Assembly (NCBI GenBank): GCA_043228905.1
Contig: JBHGNT010000007.1
Location: forward strand, 806,001-870,000
DNA from: Azolla caroliniana
Lineage: Eukaryota; Polypodiophyta
Reading direction: 5' to 3'
Length of the DNA: 64,000 bases
A model generated the notes under the pieces. It did not search any database, was not told where the DNA came from, and worked only from the letters and a program-made list of their open reading frames with translations. Below, one piece after another: positions 9,793 to 21,046 of this stretch. Position 1 is the first letter of the stretch; each line of letters opens with the position of its first letter. The position numbers and the translations under genes are program-made.

Positions 9793-10950
9793 TTGATATT
9801 ACGATTCTTTTAATATATGCACATGAGGTCACGTGTATACGTATTTGATCGTATATATCTGATAAATATACATATGCATATATCAGTTATTACGTGATTT
9901 CTGTATCGTATGTGTATATTCGGGGAAAGGATCTTGGTGGCCGTCCTCACATTTTATTGAGAATGGTGTAGTCACCATCCTTTTTTCAACAAATTTTTTT
10001 GTTGACATCCTCGTTGATCACTTCGATTTCTTTACGTAATGAAACGATCATAGCCACAATGATATTAAGAACATAGGGCTTGACCCACTTCATGTGAGGT
10101 CACTCCTATGACACACATATCCAACATCCCTCCCTCATTACATGGATACGATGCCACCATGAGATCATTCTTACGAAAGGCATTCGTAATGACGTAACCA
10201 TGTGATGGGCCACGTGGGCCTACTCCAAAAAGAGGGCTTATTTGTCTTGACTATTAGGTTGCACTTTGTTGTATGCCATCGTAATTATGAGACTTGAGGT
10301 TAGGTAACATACCAACATAGTTTGTGGTAAATGAGAGGGAAATAAGGACTCTTGACATATATGTTTCTTTAAAAAAACATATATTGGCAAATGCCTCGCA
10401 TATCTCTTATACTTATAAAACGTTAAACATTCAACGTGAGCAATCTATTTGGTTAGCTCAAGTGTTTAATGCATTTGTTCTTGAGGTCTAGGTCTCGAGT
10501 TCAAATATGACCAAGACCATACAACATTGTTGATACATACGACTATAATACATGTTTAGACTTTAGGTCTAAGTGCACTTCGGGGTCCTCATAATAGAAC
10601 TTAAAGAGTCGAAACCACATACGTGGGCACATAAACATAATTCATTGTTAACATTTTTTTTTCGTATATAAACTCTTCATGATGCGAACATATATGGTTG
10701 AGCCTCGGGGAGCCGCCATGAAAAAATCGATATAGAGATCAGGGAAAGACATTCATTTGTCACACCCATGGTTTTTAAAACACCTTTGTGTTACCATAGT
10801 GACCAAATCTTGAACCTCATCTCATACGTCTAGAGGGGTATTGACGTGAGATCATGACATCGATTAATGTTGGCCCATGATATGTTTATATCACGACATG
10901 ATGGTATGACTATTTGTATGACCTTATCCTATTTCTTTGCCAGAAATTAT
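9793..10950. other. no gene seen; left flank of Gypsy B
   Basis: AT-rich, no ORF with recognisable similarity, no match to the B 3' LTR. The expected 5' LTR and leader of B may be here in unrecognisable form, or may have been lost. Confidence 0.4.
10450..10515 (+). other. possible tRNA-like (SINE-type) A/B boxes
   Basis: TTGGTTAGCTCAAGTG resembles a pol III A box. CTCGAGTTCAAATATG, about 40 nt further on, resembles a B box with mismatches. Weak evidence; no tail or TSD was found. Confidence 0.2.
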
Positions 10951-11245
10951 CATTCAATAACTCATAAAAATGACCCGATGCCATCCGCTCAAGCGGAAGG
11001 AACTCAAGAAAATCCTCCTGGGCCAATCTCCATTGAGTCATATTTCTTACAAATACAAAATTTCCTTAGTTGAACTGCTCATCAGATGTCTGAACTTCAG
11101 GAATCTCAAAGTCTCGAGGCATGTGTCATTAGTTTATAACGTGACACTAATAGACCCAATGAGCGTCAGGGTGAACCATCATTTGTCGTAAAGCTATTTA
11201 CGAGAGAAAGAAAGGAATGAACCGAAGAAGCAATCTGCACGTAGC
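10950..11245 (+). pseudogene. N-terminal gag region of Gypsy B, left of nested element A
   Basis: The frame reading GTQENPPGPISIESYFLQIQ and MSELQESQ, with stops, continues across the GTAGC target of element A into the gag sequence at 16943 (LGHWESHFELYPTPDT). The joining supports A having inserted into B. No similarity beyond this could be verified. Confidence 0.45.
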
Positions 11246-11376
11246 TGTCATGAACAGTACTGAGACAGAGAAGGAATTAGTACTAAACGAAGGATTAGTA
11301 CTAAACGAAGGATTAGTACTATGAGAGGTGTGGAACTTCTTCGAGAGAAGGAAGAAGTGAGCGAGACAGAGAGAAA

Positions 11377-11417
<41 letters not shown>

Positions 11418-11715
11418 TGATGATAAGAAAGATATTTATTATATGAAGAGAATATACAACGGTGGCTAAAAGGCTTAAGTCTGGCGTTGAACCAATTTGG
11501 TTCAACATAATGCCTAGTGCCCTCTTTTATAGTGTTTTCAGGAGTAATCCTGAAGCTTCTAGAATGTTCCAGAGAAATCTGGAATATACACTAATTTCCT
11601 ATAATAAAATGTAAATGAAAATAATATCCTACGTATTACAATAGATGGTCTAATGGTCAAGAGCTCGACCCATATAACCTAAGGTCATGGGTTTGAGTCT
11701 TGCCATATCATGACA
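11246..11715 (-). repeat. 3' LTR of chromovirus A
   Basis: 470 bp. Compared with the 5' LTR it has one extra copy of the short unit TACTAAACGAAGGATTAG near 11278-11312, different GA-run lengths and a few substitutions. It contains a TATA box on the minus strand (~11525), the inverted repeat with arms GTTGAACCAA/TTGGTTCAAC at ~11486-11506, and the tRNA-like module at its right end. Confidence 0.95.
11646..11700 (+). promoter_or_regulatory. tRNA-like A and B boxes, antisense in the A 3' LTR
   Basis: TGGTCTAATGG (11646-11656) matches the A-box consensus TRGYNNARNNG at every position. GGTTTGAGTCT (11690-11700) matches the B box GWTCRANNC except for one C-to-T. The 33-nt spacing is that of a tRNA. 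The module reads opposite to the element and points out of the LTR end. Confidence 0.55.
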
Positions 11716-14700
11716 CTATCCCCCCTTTAAAACGACGAGTGTCACGAGTCGTCTTGGATTGAGGACGATGGAAGTCTTCAAGGAGAGCACGAGCATTGGT
11801 TACATTCTCGATCGGTTCCCAAGTACGTTCGCTGGGACTATAGCCTAGCCAATCGACTAGATAGTAGAGCTTGTTGCGAACAATCTTGGAATCAAGAATG
11901 GCGGCAACCTCGTACTCCGGCCCATCTTCAAGCTCGATCGGGGGTGGAGGTTGGATAAGACGTTCTGGGATGGTGCTCTCGTGGTAGGGTTCGAAGAGAG
12001 AACTATGAAACACCGGATGTATCTGAAGTTGAGGAGGTAGATCGAGACGAAAAGCAACATCATTAATCTTTCCAATAATACGGAAAGGACCTAATCGCCG
12101 ATAATCCAACTTCTCACATGGGCGAGTAGTCTTGATGTGTCGTCGTAGCAACCACACCCGATCTCCAATATTAAAACTAGATGGAAGTCGATGACGATCC
12201 GCGTAGACCTTGTGTGTTTGTTGAGCTTGCTGGAGATGAGTAGATAAATCCGCTTGTATCTTGCGTAACCGCTCCAAACGATCCTCCGCGCACGGATTTG
12301 TGGACACCTCTGGGGTTTCAAGTACACTCCACCGGGGGTGACATCCCGTATAAGCATAAAATGGCGTAACTTTAGTGGATGCGTGGATAGAGTTGTTATA
12401 GGCAAATTCGGCGAAGTGGAGAATATCTGCCCAGTCGTCCTGATGATAGCTGAGAAAGCACCGCAGATACTGCTCCAACGTTTGATTTGTTCGTTCAGCT
12501 TGGCCGTCAGTTTGTGGGTGGTAGCCGGAAGAGAGGTTACAAGTGACCTTGAGCATGTTAAAAAGGTGCTTCCAGAATTTTGACACGAACTGGGGTCCAC
12601 GGTCGCTGATGATACTATCGGGGAGTCCATGATGCCGACATACTTCACGCATGACAATTTCGGCAGTGTCTTCACTGGAGATCTCCTTAGTACATGGCAA
12701 GAAATGAGCCATCTTCGTATATCGATCGACCACCGTTAGAATCGCATTGAACCCCTTAGAGACTGGAAGATCTGTGATGAAGTCTAGAGCAATGGATTGC
12801 CACGGCTTGCTTGGAATTGATAATGGTTCTAATAAACCATATGGATGATGCCTTGGCATTTTCTCTCTACAACATGTATCACAAGTCTGAACAAAATCCT
12901 CGACAAATTGTCACATACAGGGCCACCAGAATGATCGTTGTACTAAATGTAATGTTTTAGTACTACCAAAATGCCCAGCTGTATATGTGTCATGACAGTT
13001 TTGTACTACTCGAAGGCGGCAAGAACCATTAGGAACATACAAAAGTTCTTTAAAGAAGAGTAATCCATCATAGTATTTGAATTGTCGATAGTCCGTACCT
13101 GGTGGTTGCGACTGTGAACACGACGCTCGAGAGGGATCAATTTGTGCTAGTATAGCTTGGGCGAACGCATCTGTCTTCAAGTCTTCACGTATGGTATCGA
13201 TAACGCGGGAATCCATAGGCATGTCAAAGATTTGTGTTGCTTGTAATCGTGCCGGTCCCAAGATGACTTGTTTTTGGTTATCGAAAGCTGGCTCGCCGGG
13301 ACGGGGTGCTAGATACGAACGCCGTGATAATGCATCTGCCTTCCCTTGGTGCCTCCCCGGACGATATGTAATTTTGAAGTCGAAACGCGTGAGGAAGTGG
13401 GCCCACCGAGCTTGACGTCGATTCAACACACGAGCATCCTGAAAGTAGGCAAGATTCTTGTGGTCACTAAATACGGTGACTGGATGAGAGGATCCCTCCA
13501 GAAAATGCCTCCATTGCATAAAAGAATCCACTATTGCCAATAGCTCCTTATCATGGATTTCGTAGTTGATTTCGGCGGCATCAAACTTGCGTGAGTGAAA
13601 AGCCACAGGATGTAGCTTTTCATCATTCCCCTGTTGTGACAGAATGCTCCCCAATGCAAAATCCGATGCGTCAGCTTCGATAATGAATGGTTTCTCCGGA
13701 TCGACATGAGCTAGAATTGGAGCCGATGTAAATGCTTTTTTAAGACTCTCGAAAGCCATGTCCGTTTCTTCAGACCAGATGAATGGTTGTCCCTTCCTGG
13801 TAAGTTGTGTGAGAGGTAGAACGATCTTTGAGTAATCCTGTATGAACTTCCAGTAAAAATTGGCAAAGCCTAAGAAGCATTGCACATCCCGTACCGAACG
13901 CGGAGTCTGCCATTCTACCACCGTTCTGACCTTAGCTGGGTCCATGGAGATGCCTTCTGACGAAATGATGTAGCCGAGAAATTCCACTTGGTTGCACCCG
14001 AAACTACATTTTTCTAGCTTTGCATACAGACCATGTTCTCGAAGTCGTTTTAGTACTAATAGTACATGAGAATCATGTTCTTCTTGGGTCTTTGAATAAA
14101 CCAGTAGATCATCCAAATAGATGATCAAACAATCATCCAATAGATCTCGGAATATATCATTAGCCATGTGCTGGAAGACTGCCGGCGCATTAGTGAGGCC
14201 GAACGGCATGACAGTATACTCGAAGTGCCCATATCTGGTGCGAAACGCGGTCTTCCATTCGTCTCCTGGTCGGATCCGTACGAGGTTATATGCTCCCCGT
14301 AAGTCGATCTTCGTGAAGAACCTGGCACCATTGATCCGTTCTAAAAGACTTGAGATAAGGGGAAGAGCATACCTATTCCTGATTGTAACCTTATTCAAGC
14401 CACGGTAATCTACAACGAGACGAAGCGATCCATCCTTTTTTTTGACGAAGAAAATGGGCGCACCGGCTGGAGATTTCGAATGCCGAATGAAACCATTTTC
14501 CAAATTCTCCTCTATATAGGCCCGAAGGACTTCCAGCTCGGTTGGTGACAAATTGTAGATCGGTCCCCATGGCGGCTCTTTTCCCGGTTGTAAATCGATG
14601 GGGCAATCGTACGGTCGATGATGAGGAAGTGTGTTGGCTTGTACTTTATCGAACACATCGGTGTAATGGCGATACTTCTCGGGAAGTTGAACGGTGGATT

Positions 14701-15283
14701 CTTCTTTAGTGGTGTTGGAGGGGTTTACTGATATTGCAAAGAGGAACATTTCCTCCTTGTGCCCTTCTTTACGCAACTGACGTAGCGAAATGGTTGCCAT
14801 CTTCTGAGTTGACCCTTGGGTTTGTCGACACCGGATTTCTCTTGTTCTCCAATCTATGTCAGGGTTATGTAACTCGAACCACGGTAGTCCTAAAACTATA
14901 GGATGTTCTGGGATACTAATAATATTAAATGATACTACACATACTAAGTTATCTAGGACAATATTAATGGGCTCTGACTCTTCTAGGATATTTCCGGAAG
15001 CAATGGGACGTACATCAATGACTACTACAGAGGCTGGACACTGGAGTTTTCTTAGGGATATCTTATGAGCTTGAGCAAATTTCTTATCCATAAAGCAAGA
15101 GTTAGCTCCGGAATCTAGGAGTGCTAGGACATGTACTGGAGGGGTACTTTTAGTACTAACTATTACTTGGGCTACGAACACATCACTAACTTGCTTAGAG
15201 GGAATGGAACCACTAATGGGCTGCACAGATCTAGGGCTGTCCAACCAAACGGCTCCTATTTTGGCTGGACTTAGTCGTTTAAC
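11708..15283 (-). CDS. chromovirus A pol polyprotein (one internal stop)
   Basis: The pol frame overlaps the end of gag and is reached by a -1 shift (see 15277-15283). Domains in order: aspartic protease (LLDSGANSCFMD, ~15100), RT ([33 protein letters not shown] at ~14110), RNase H (EADASDFALGSILS; SDHKNLAYF), integrase zinc finger (GHFGSTKT...CDTC), the catalytic triad (LDFITDLP, ISDRGPQF, GYHPQTDGQAERTNQ) and a C-terminal chromodomain (EYEVAAILDSKI...LVDWLGYSP...TWEP). One in-frame TGA at 12909-12911, between the His and Cys pairs of the zinc finger, splits the frame into 777- and ~383-codon parts. A CGA-to-TGA change could explain it. Otherwise the copy looks functional. Confidence 0.92.
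11716..11728 (-). promoter_or_regulatory. polypurine tract of chromovirus A
   Basis: Plus strand CTATCCCCCCTTT adjoins the 3' LTR. On the coding strand this is AAAGGGGGGATAG. Confidence 0.8.
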
Positions 15284-16422
15284 TCTTCTTCTAACTGACT
15301 AAGGACATCAAATTTGTTTGCTAGATCTGGGATATTAGTACTATTAGGACTATCAGATATCCCTACTGAAATAGGTTCGGATTTAGTACAATTAGAACTA
15401 GCGACTATTTGGTTTACCTGTCTTCTTGGCCTATGGGGGCAATTTATTGCGATATGTCCTGGTCCACCGCAGTAAAGACATAGTCGATTTGTACGGCGTC
15501 GCTGCTTTTCTTCTTCGGATAATGGCCCTCGACGACGTGTAGTGTCAATCTCCATCGGAGTCGGAGTATTCGCTGGAGACACATTATATGACTCCCTCGG
15601 AAAAGGTCTTGCTACCACTGAGGCGTAGGTGGGCTCTGATCTTGCCCTCGGCATCTGTAGCTGTCGTTCCGAACGTCGCTCAAAGAGGCGGTTGTCACAT
15701 CTCACTGCGCGACTGATTGCTTCTGTTAAGGACTTTGGCTCTTCGGGGAAGGTCAAGAGTAAATCCTTGACGTCGTTGCGTAAACCATAACGGAATTGCT
15801 CCATCAACGCTTGATCATCCCAAGGGATATCGGCGGCGAGTAGGCGAAAATCTGCAGCGTATGCGGAGGCTGGACGGTCACCTTGGCGTAATCGCCGGAT
15901 TTTGTTGATTGCGGTCCTGATGCTGTTAGTATCTCCGAAACATGCTTTAAACTCACCTAGAAACTCTTCAAAATTGTTGAGTAACGGAGATTCCTTTTCT
16001 AATAGTGGAGCGAACCATGACAACGCTGAGCCACTTAACAAAGTGCCTACTAAACCCACTCGTGATGCATCGGTGGGATATCGGGAAGGATGCATTTGAA
16101 TAACTAATCGTACCTGGTTAAGGAACCCTCTAAACTGCGATCGCGTTCCATCGAACTTCGTGGGAAGGCCAATCTTAGGTTCTTTATGAATCCCTTGTGT
16201 TCCGGGCCCATGTTGTTGCATCGCTACGATGGTGGCTTCGAGTTGTTGCACGCGTAACGCAAGTTCCCCATGTTGTTGTTGCGTTTGCTGCTTTTCTAAG
16301 GAGATTTGTTGAAGATCCCCCAGCAACCGTTGGTTTTCTTGTTCCAAAGCATGGAACTTCTCCTTCAAGCATTGGAATTCCGAGAAAACAGATTGATATT
16401 CTTCAGCGCTAACAGTGGCCAT
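15271..16422 (-). CDS. chromovirus A gag (383 aa, intact)
   Basis: Starts at ATG 16420-16422 and has no internal stop. The N-terminal ~60 residues are a Gln/Glu/Leu-rich coiled coil (EFQCLKEKFHALEQENQRLL). The retrotransposon gag core follows (PTKFDGTRSQFRGFLNQVRL, FEEFLGEFKACFGDTNS, IRRLRQGDRPASAYAADFR). Near the end is a CCHC zinc knuckle CLYCGGPGHIAINC. The protein would form the particle and bind RNA. Element C has the same gag type. Confidence 0.92.
   Translation of the reverse strand: MATVSAEEYQSVFSEFQCLKEKFHALEQENQRLLGDLQQISLEKQQTQQQHGELALRVQQLEATIVAMQQHGPGTQGIHKEPKIGLPTKFDGTRSQFRGFLNQVRLVIQMHPSRYPTDASRVGLVGTLLSGSALSWFAPLLEKESPLLNNFEEFLGEFKACFGDTNSIRTAINKIRRLRQGDRPASAYAADFRLLAADIPWDDQALMEQFRYGLRNDVKDLLLTFPEEPKSLTEAISRAVRCDNRLFERRSERQLQMPRARSEPTYASVVARPFPRESYNVSPANTPTPMEIDTTRRRGPLSEEEKQRRRTNRLCLYCGGPGHIAINCPHRPRRQVNQIVASSNCTKSEPISVGISDSPNSTNIPDLANKFDVLSQLEEELND
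15277..15283 (-). promoter_or_regulatory. -1 frameshift heptamer at gag/pol overlap
   Basis: The coding strand reads G TTA AAC in gag phase, followed by GAC and the gag stop TAA (15271-15273). A -1 slip on this heptamer reads CGA CTA AGT and enters the open pol frame exactly. GUUAAAC is a known slippery class. Confidence 0.6.
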
Positions 16423-16480
16423 GGGATGAAAGAAAAGAGGAATAAAAGATTAGTAGGAAATGAGAGAGACAGAAGGTAGG

Positions 16481-16495
16481 AAAATTGGTTCAAAC
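16481..16495 (-). promoter_or_regulatory. non-tRNA primer site of chromovirus A (self-complementary)
   Basis: After the 5' LTR end and a 2-nt spacer GT, the coding strand reads TTGAACCAATTT. This is perfectly complementary (12 nt) to AAATTGGTTCAA at 16709-16720 in the same LTR, which begins ~33 nt after the TATA box. No initiator-Met complement is present. Confidence 0.65.
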
Positions 16496-16599
16496 TGTCA
16501 TGAACAGTACTGAGACAGAGAAGGAATTAGTACTAAACGAAGGATTAGTACTATGAGAGGTGTGGAACTTCTTCGAGAGAAGGAAGAAGTGAGCGAGAC

Positions 16600-16642
<43 letters not shown>

Positions 16643-16937
16643 TGATAAGAAAGATATTTATTATATGAAGAGAATATACAACGGTGGCTAAAAGGCTTAA
16701 GACTGGCGTTGAACCAATTTGGTTCAACATAATGCCTAGTGCCCTCTTTTATAGTGTTTTTAGGAGTAATCCTGAAGCTTCTAGAATGTTCCAGAGAAAT
16801 CTGGAATATACACTAATTTCCTATAATAAAATGTAAATGAAAATAATATCCTACGTATTACAATAGATGGTTTAATGGTCAAGAGCTCGACCCATATAAC
16901 CTAAGGTCATGGGTTTGAGTCTTGCCATATCATGACA
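16496..16937 (-). repeat. 5' LTR of chromovirus A
   Basis: 442 bp. TATA (CTATAAAAG on the coding strand) at 16746-16754. A perfect inverted repeat with 10-bp arms and a 1-nt centre at 16708-16728 sits at the predicted start of transcription. An A-box (TGGTTTAATGG) and B-box copy lie at ~16868-16922. Confidence 0.95.
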
Positions 16938-16942
16938 GTAGC

Positions 16943-17420
16943 TAGGCCATTGGGAGTCTCATTTTGAGCTCTATCCCACGCCAGATACTATGAAGATTGC
17001 ATATGCCAGCCGAGAACTAGGGGGTAAGGCTACTGCCTGGTATCATGGGCTATGGAGATTGGGGAAATTGCCCGATACCTGGACAGATTTTGTCACAGTT
17101 TTCAAGGGCCGATTTCTGCAACCTCCATCTTGAACCGGGGCAGCACTAGCTTTAATGAACCTCTCTAGTAGGAAGTTTTCCTCTCTAGAAGACTATGTTC
17201 ACCATGCTAGAACCCAAAGCCAAAAAATCGGGTCTAGAAGGGGTCAATTGGTTGATAGCTTGTTTCGTCAATGGCATCCCCAATTCGTACTATCACAGGA
17301 TAGTGCACGATAAGGATCCAAAATCCTTCAAAGAGGTCATTGAAATAGTTCTTCGCTATCAACGCACTGCGAAGAAGGACCATAACAAACCCAACGAAGT
17401 ACCCAGGACTAAATAGTCGC
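16943..17420 (+). pseudogene. Gypsy B gag (broken)
   Basis: Codes for a gag core (ESHFELYPTPDTMKIAYASREL, GKATAWYHGL, TDFVTVFKGRFLQPPS) interrupted by stops and one frame change. It is the continuation of 10950-11245 after removal of element A and one copy of its target duplication. Confidence 0.75.
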
Positions 17421-17455
17421 AATTCGCTAGGAAACGCAAGACACCCAACGAATTC

Positions 17456-17990
17456 ATGGATCACAATTGTAAGCGACAACATCCTTTCTGCGTATTCTGC
17501 AAAAAGAAGAGTCATACAAAAGAGCAATGTCAAAAGCTCCAACGGAAAGAGCACGACAACAAAACAAAAGTTGTAGACTGTAAAGGTCATATTCATAATG
17601 TCCTTGAGGTTTATACACACCATTTAAATAATTGTAAATGTTCTTTCCCTCACTATGTATTGGGACCCAATGATTTACTACGTGGAAACGGGTATATCAA
17701 TGGATCTCCCGTACAATTTTTATTTGATTCGGGAAGCTCACAAAATTTTGTGAATGATCGTTTGGTTCAGATATGGGGAATCCAACCTACCGTTAATGAT
17801 CACACCTATAGGGTGCACTTGACTGATGGAAGAGTATAGTCCATCAACGGGGCGATTGATTCATTAGGAATTTCTATTGATACATATATAGAGGAATTAG
17901 ACTTTCATGTAATGAATCTTTGTACCATTGATGTAATACTAGGTTATCCCTGGTTTTATAATAAGAACTCTTCTTTGTCTATTGATTAGG
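17456..17990 (+). pseudogene. Gypsy B zinc knuckle and protease
   Basis: CVFCKKKSHTKEQC (~17490-17535) is a CX2CX4HX4C knuckle. The protease active site FDSGSSQNFV lies at ~17727. A stop at ~17838 ends the open part, and the frame goes on as INGAIDSLGISIDTYIEELDFHVM. Confidence 0.75.
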
Positions 17991-18061
17991 TTCACCATTC
18001 CATCTCCTTTGTACTGAACGATTGTACTCATTTTATTCAATGTGTAAATAAACAATCTCTT

Positions 18062-19600
18062 TTGATTGTTTCCTCTCCATCAATATCTGAGTTTACTTGT
18101 TCTTCTTTATTTTATTGTGTACTTGATCCAGACATTCACATTTACAATATTGATAATGTGTCGGTTCAATTATCATATTTTGAACAACAACAACTCAATG
18201 AAATCTTAAATGATTTTCGTGATGTTTTTCCGAGTGAACTACCACATGGGTTACCTCCTCAACATAATATAGACCATCATATAGATATTGTACCTAGCGT
18301 TGCACCAATAAGTATACCTCCTTATCACTTAAGTCGTTCTGAAGAGGATGAGGTATCTAAGCAACTCAAGCACTATTTACGAATGGGTTATATATATGTT
18401 ATAGTAAATCTCCATAGGGTGCCCCTATTCTCTTGGTAGAAAAGAAAGAGGGCACATGGCATATGTGTATTAATTACCAACGCCTAAATAAAGTGATGAT
18501 CAAGAATTCATATCCATTGCCCCGAGCTAACGATATAATTGACTATCTCCAGGGAGCTTCGTATTTTACGAAACTTGAGCTTTGTACAGGCTACCATCAA
18601 ATTCATATAAGTGAGGACGATGTTCCTAAAATGGCATTTCGTATGCGTTATGGTCATTATGAGTTTTTGGTTATGCCGTTTGGTTTGACCAATGCTCTGG
18701 CCACATTTCAACAAGAAACGAATGACATTTTCCGAGAACAACTTGGAAAATTTGTCGTTATGTTCTTGGATGATATTCTAGTTTATAGTCATACATTAGA
18801 AGAATATGCTAAACATCTCCACTTTGTTTTACAAACATTTTGAGACAAGAAATTCTATGCGAAGATCTCAAAATGCGAGTTCTTCAAGAAATGAATTACT
18901 TATCTTGGACATCTCATAACCGAACGAGGAGTTGAAATTGATCCTTCTCGCATCGAGAAAAGAAAACTGTGGCCTACTCTTCCGAATATTCAAGAAGTTC
19001 AATCATTCCTTGGTTTTGTCGAGTTTTTGCGAAAATCCCTTCGTAATTACTTCCAATTGACGACGCCGTTTAGTGATATTCTAAAAGGTCAAACACGTAA
19101 GTCTACAAAACCTATTGTGTGGAATGCTACACTAGAGCTCGCCTTTAAGGAACTAAAGGACCTGGTGTGCAAGGCTCCTTAGCTTCTTTTACCCGATCCT
19201 TCAAAACCATTTGAGGTTGAAACCGATGCACGTGTTTATGCTATAGGTGTTGTCTTTTATCAAGATGGTAAACCAGTAGCATTCAAGAGTAAGAAACTTG
19301 ATTCTGCTCAATGTCGGTATACTGTTCAAGAAAAGGAATTATTTGCAGTTATACATTCGCTTAAAACATGGCGCCATTATCTTTATGGACATCATTTTGT
19401 GGTAAGTACGAACCATGAGTCCGTGAAATATTTCTGTGACCAAGAAAACCTTAAAGGTCATAAGGCATGATGGGCTGATCTCATCCAGGACTTTGATTTT
19501 TCCATATGATATCGTAAAGGTTCCATGAACACTGTCGTTGATGCACTAAGTCGCTTCAGTGAAATAACATCAAATCTTTATGATCACCTTTGAGGAAAGT
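18062..19600 (+). pseudogene. Gypsy B reverse transcriptase and RNase H (broken)
   Basis: RT motifs: [60 protein letters not shown], and FLDDILVYS (18763-18790). RNase H follows (FEVETDARVYAIGVVF at ~19215; KELFAVIHSLKTWRHYL; LSRF near 19550). Several stops (for example at 18841 and 19183) break the frame. Confidence 0.85.
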
Positions 19601-19734
19601 ATCCTGATGACAATTATTTTGCGAAATATTGGGCAAGAGTTGAGTCTGGAATAGACACCATCACATCCTCAAAGGAATCCTTCGACATTGCTAACGGTCT
19701 GCTCTACTGTAGTGGGAAGGTTTGTGTTCCAGAT

Positions 19735-20920
19735 TTACCTGAGGTCAAAAAGAAAATTCTTTTTGAATGCTATGATGCACCCTTAGCAGGGCAGCCTAGA
19801 ATACATCATACACTCGTTCTCATCTCCACTTAATTCTATTGGCCTAAGATGCGTCTTGACATACATAACTATTGACTAAATGTTACCAATGTCAGGTTAA
19901 CAGAGTCAAGCGACTTAACGCCGCGAGACTTTTACATCCCTTGGACATTCCCAATAATAAGCGAGAAAGTATATCCCTGGATTTTATTGTTAGCCTTCCT
20001 CGCACCCAAAAAGGCCATGATGCCATCTGGGTTGTGGTTGTAGACTAACTAAAATGGCCAGATTTGTTTCTACTAAAACCACGGTAATAGCTCCTGAATT
20101 AGCTTACTAATTCATTGACGAGTTATTTTGTTTTTATGGGTTACTGATGGATATTGTGAGTGATCGAGATCCAAAGTTTACTAGTGACTTCTGGACGCAA
20201 GTCTTTAAGAAGTTAGAAACTACGTTGAGCATGAGCTCCACGGATCATCCTCAATCTGATGGACAGACAAAACGAGTAAATCAAATTATTGAGGACATCC
20301 TTCGAGCATACATTGGTGCAAAACCAACAAAATAGGAACGTTATCTCCCAATTTTGGAGTTTTCTTATAACACCTCCAAGCATACGTCGACAACATATAG
20401 TCCTTTTATGTTGATGTATGGTTTTTAGCCACGCCCCCCGATTGATGTTAATATACATAATGATGAGTTGCGAACTACGCAAAACTTTCTTCGGGATATG
20501 CAAGATATGTTGCATATTGCACGAGATAATATAAAAACAGCTGAAGATAGAGCGCGCTTTTACAACGATTATAATAGGCAACTTCGTGTATTCAACCCTG
20601 TACAAAAGGTATTTTTATGTGTAGCATACAAGTCTAAGACATTGTCTACGGGAAAGTGCGCTGAGTTAGCCCCACGATTTTGTGGACCTTTTCAAGTCCT
20701 CAAACGGATTGGTTCATTAGCCTATCGTCCCGCTCTTCCCAATGGCATTGAAATTCATCCAATTTTTCATGTAAGTCATCTAAAAGAACATCTAGGTTCT
20801 TGCGACAATACAATTACAACTGAAACTCTAGTTACTTTTGAAGAATTATCTTCTAAACCACATGTACCAGAAAGAATTCTCGATGTTATAACAAAAAGTC
20901 TAAGTACTAAAATAATATGA
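19735..20920 (+). pseudogene. Gypsy B integrase and C-terminal domain (broken)
   Basis: The zinc-binding region is damaged (CYDAPLAGQPRIHHT ... CYQCQVN). The core shows LDFIVSLPRTQKG, VSDRDPKFTSDFW (20160-20195) and STDHPQSDGQTKRVNQ. The C-terminal part has LAPRFCGPFQVLKRIG and IHPIFHVSHLKEHLG, then a chromodomain-like tail (VPERILDV, DATWEREN) with a stop inside. B is an old, inactive copy. Confidence 0.8.
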
Positions 20921-21034
20921 GAATTCCATAAATTAAATGGATGGATAAATCTATCAAAGATGCCACATGGGAACGCGAAAATACTCTTAGAACAAACTTC
21001 CTTAACTTTCCATTGCAAGAGTGCAATGTTTTAA

Positions 21035-21046
21035 AGAGGGGGAGTA
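21035..21046 (+). promoter_or_regulatory. polypurine tract of Gypsy B
   Basis: AAGAGGGGGAGTA immediately before the LTR start TGTTATGGG. Confidence 0.75.

Larger units (their letters stand above)
11246..16937 (-). mobile_element. chromovirus (Ty3/Gypsy) A, nearly intact
   Basis: A 5.7-kb element with LTRs at both ends, termini TGTCATGA...TCATGACA (8-bp perfect inversion) and TSD GTAGC (11241-11245, 16938-16942). Genes run on the minus strand: gag, then pol with protease, RT, RNase H, integrase and chromodomain. The only obvious lesions are a single in-frame TGA in pol (12909-12911) and LTR differences. The primer site is not a tRNA complement (see 16481-16495). It sits inside Gypsy B. Confidence 0.95.

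Noticed and set aside
10867-11191. Two short plus-strand ORFs before element A as an independent host gene
   Set aside because: The sequence reads through the GTAGC target into Gypsy B gag when element A is removed, so they are better explained as part of B.
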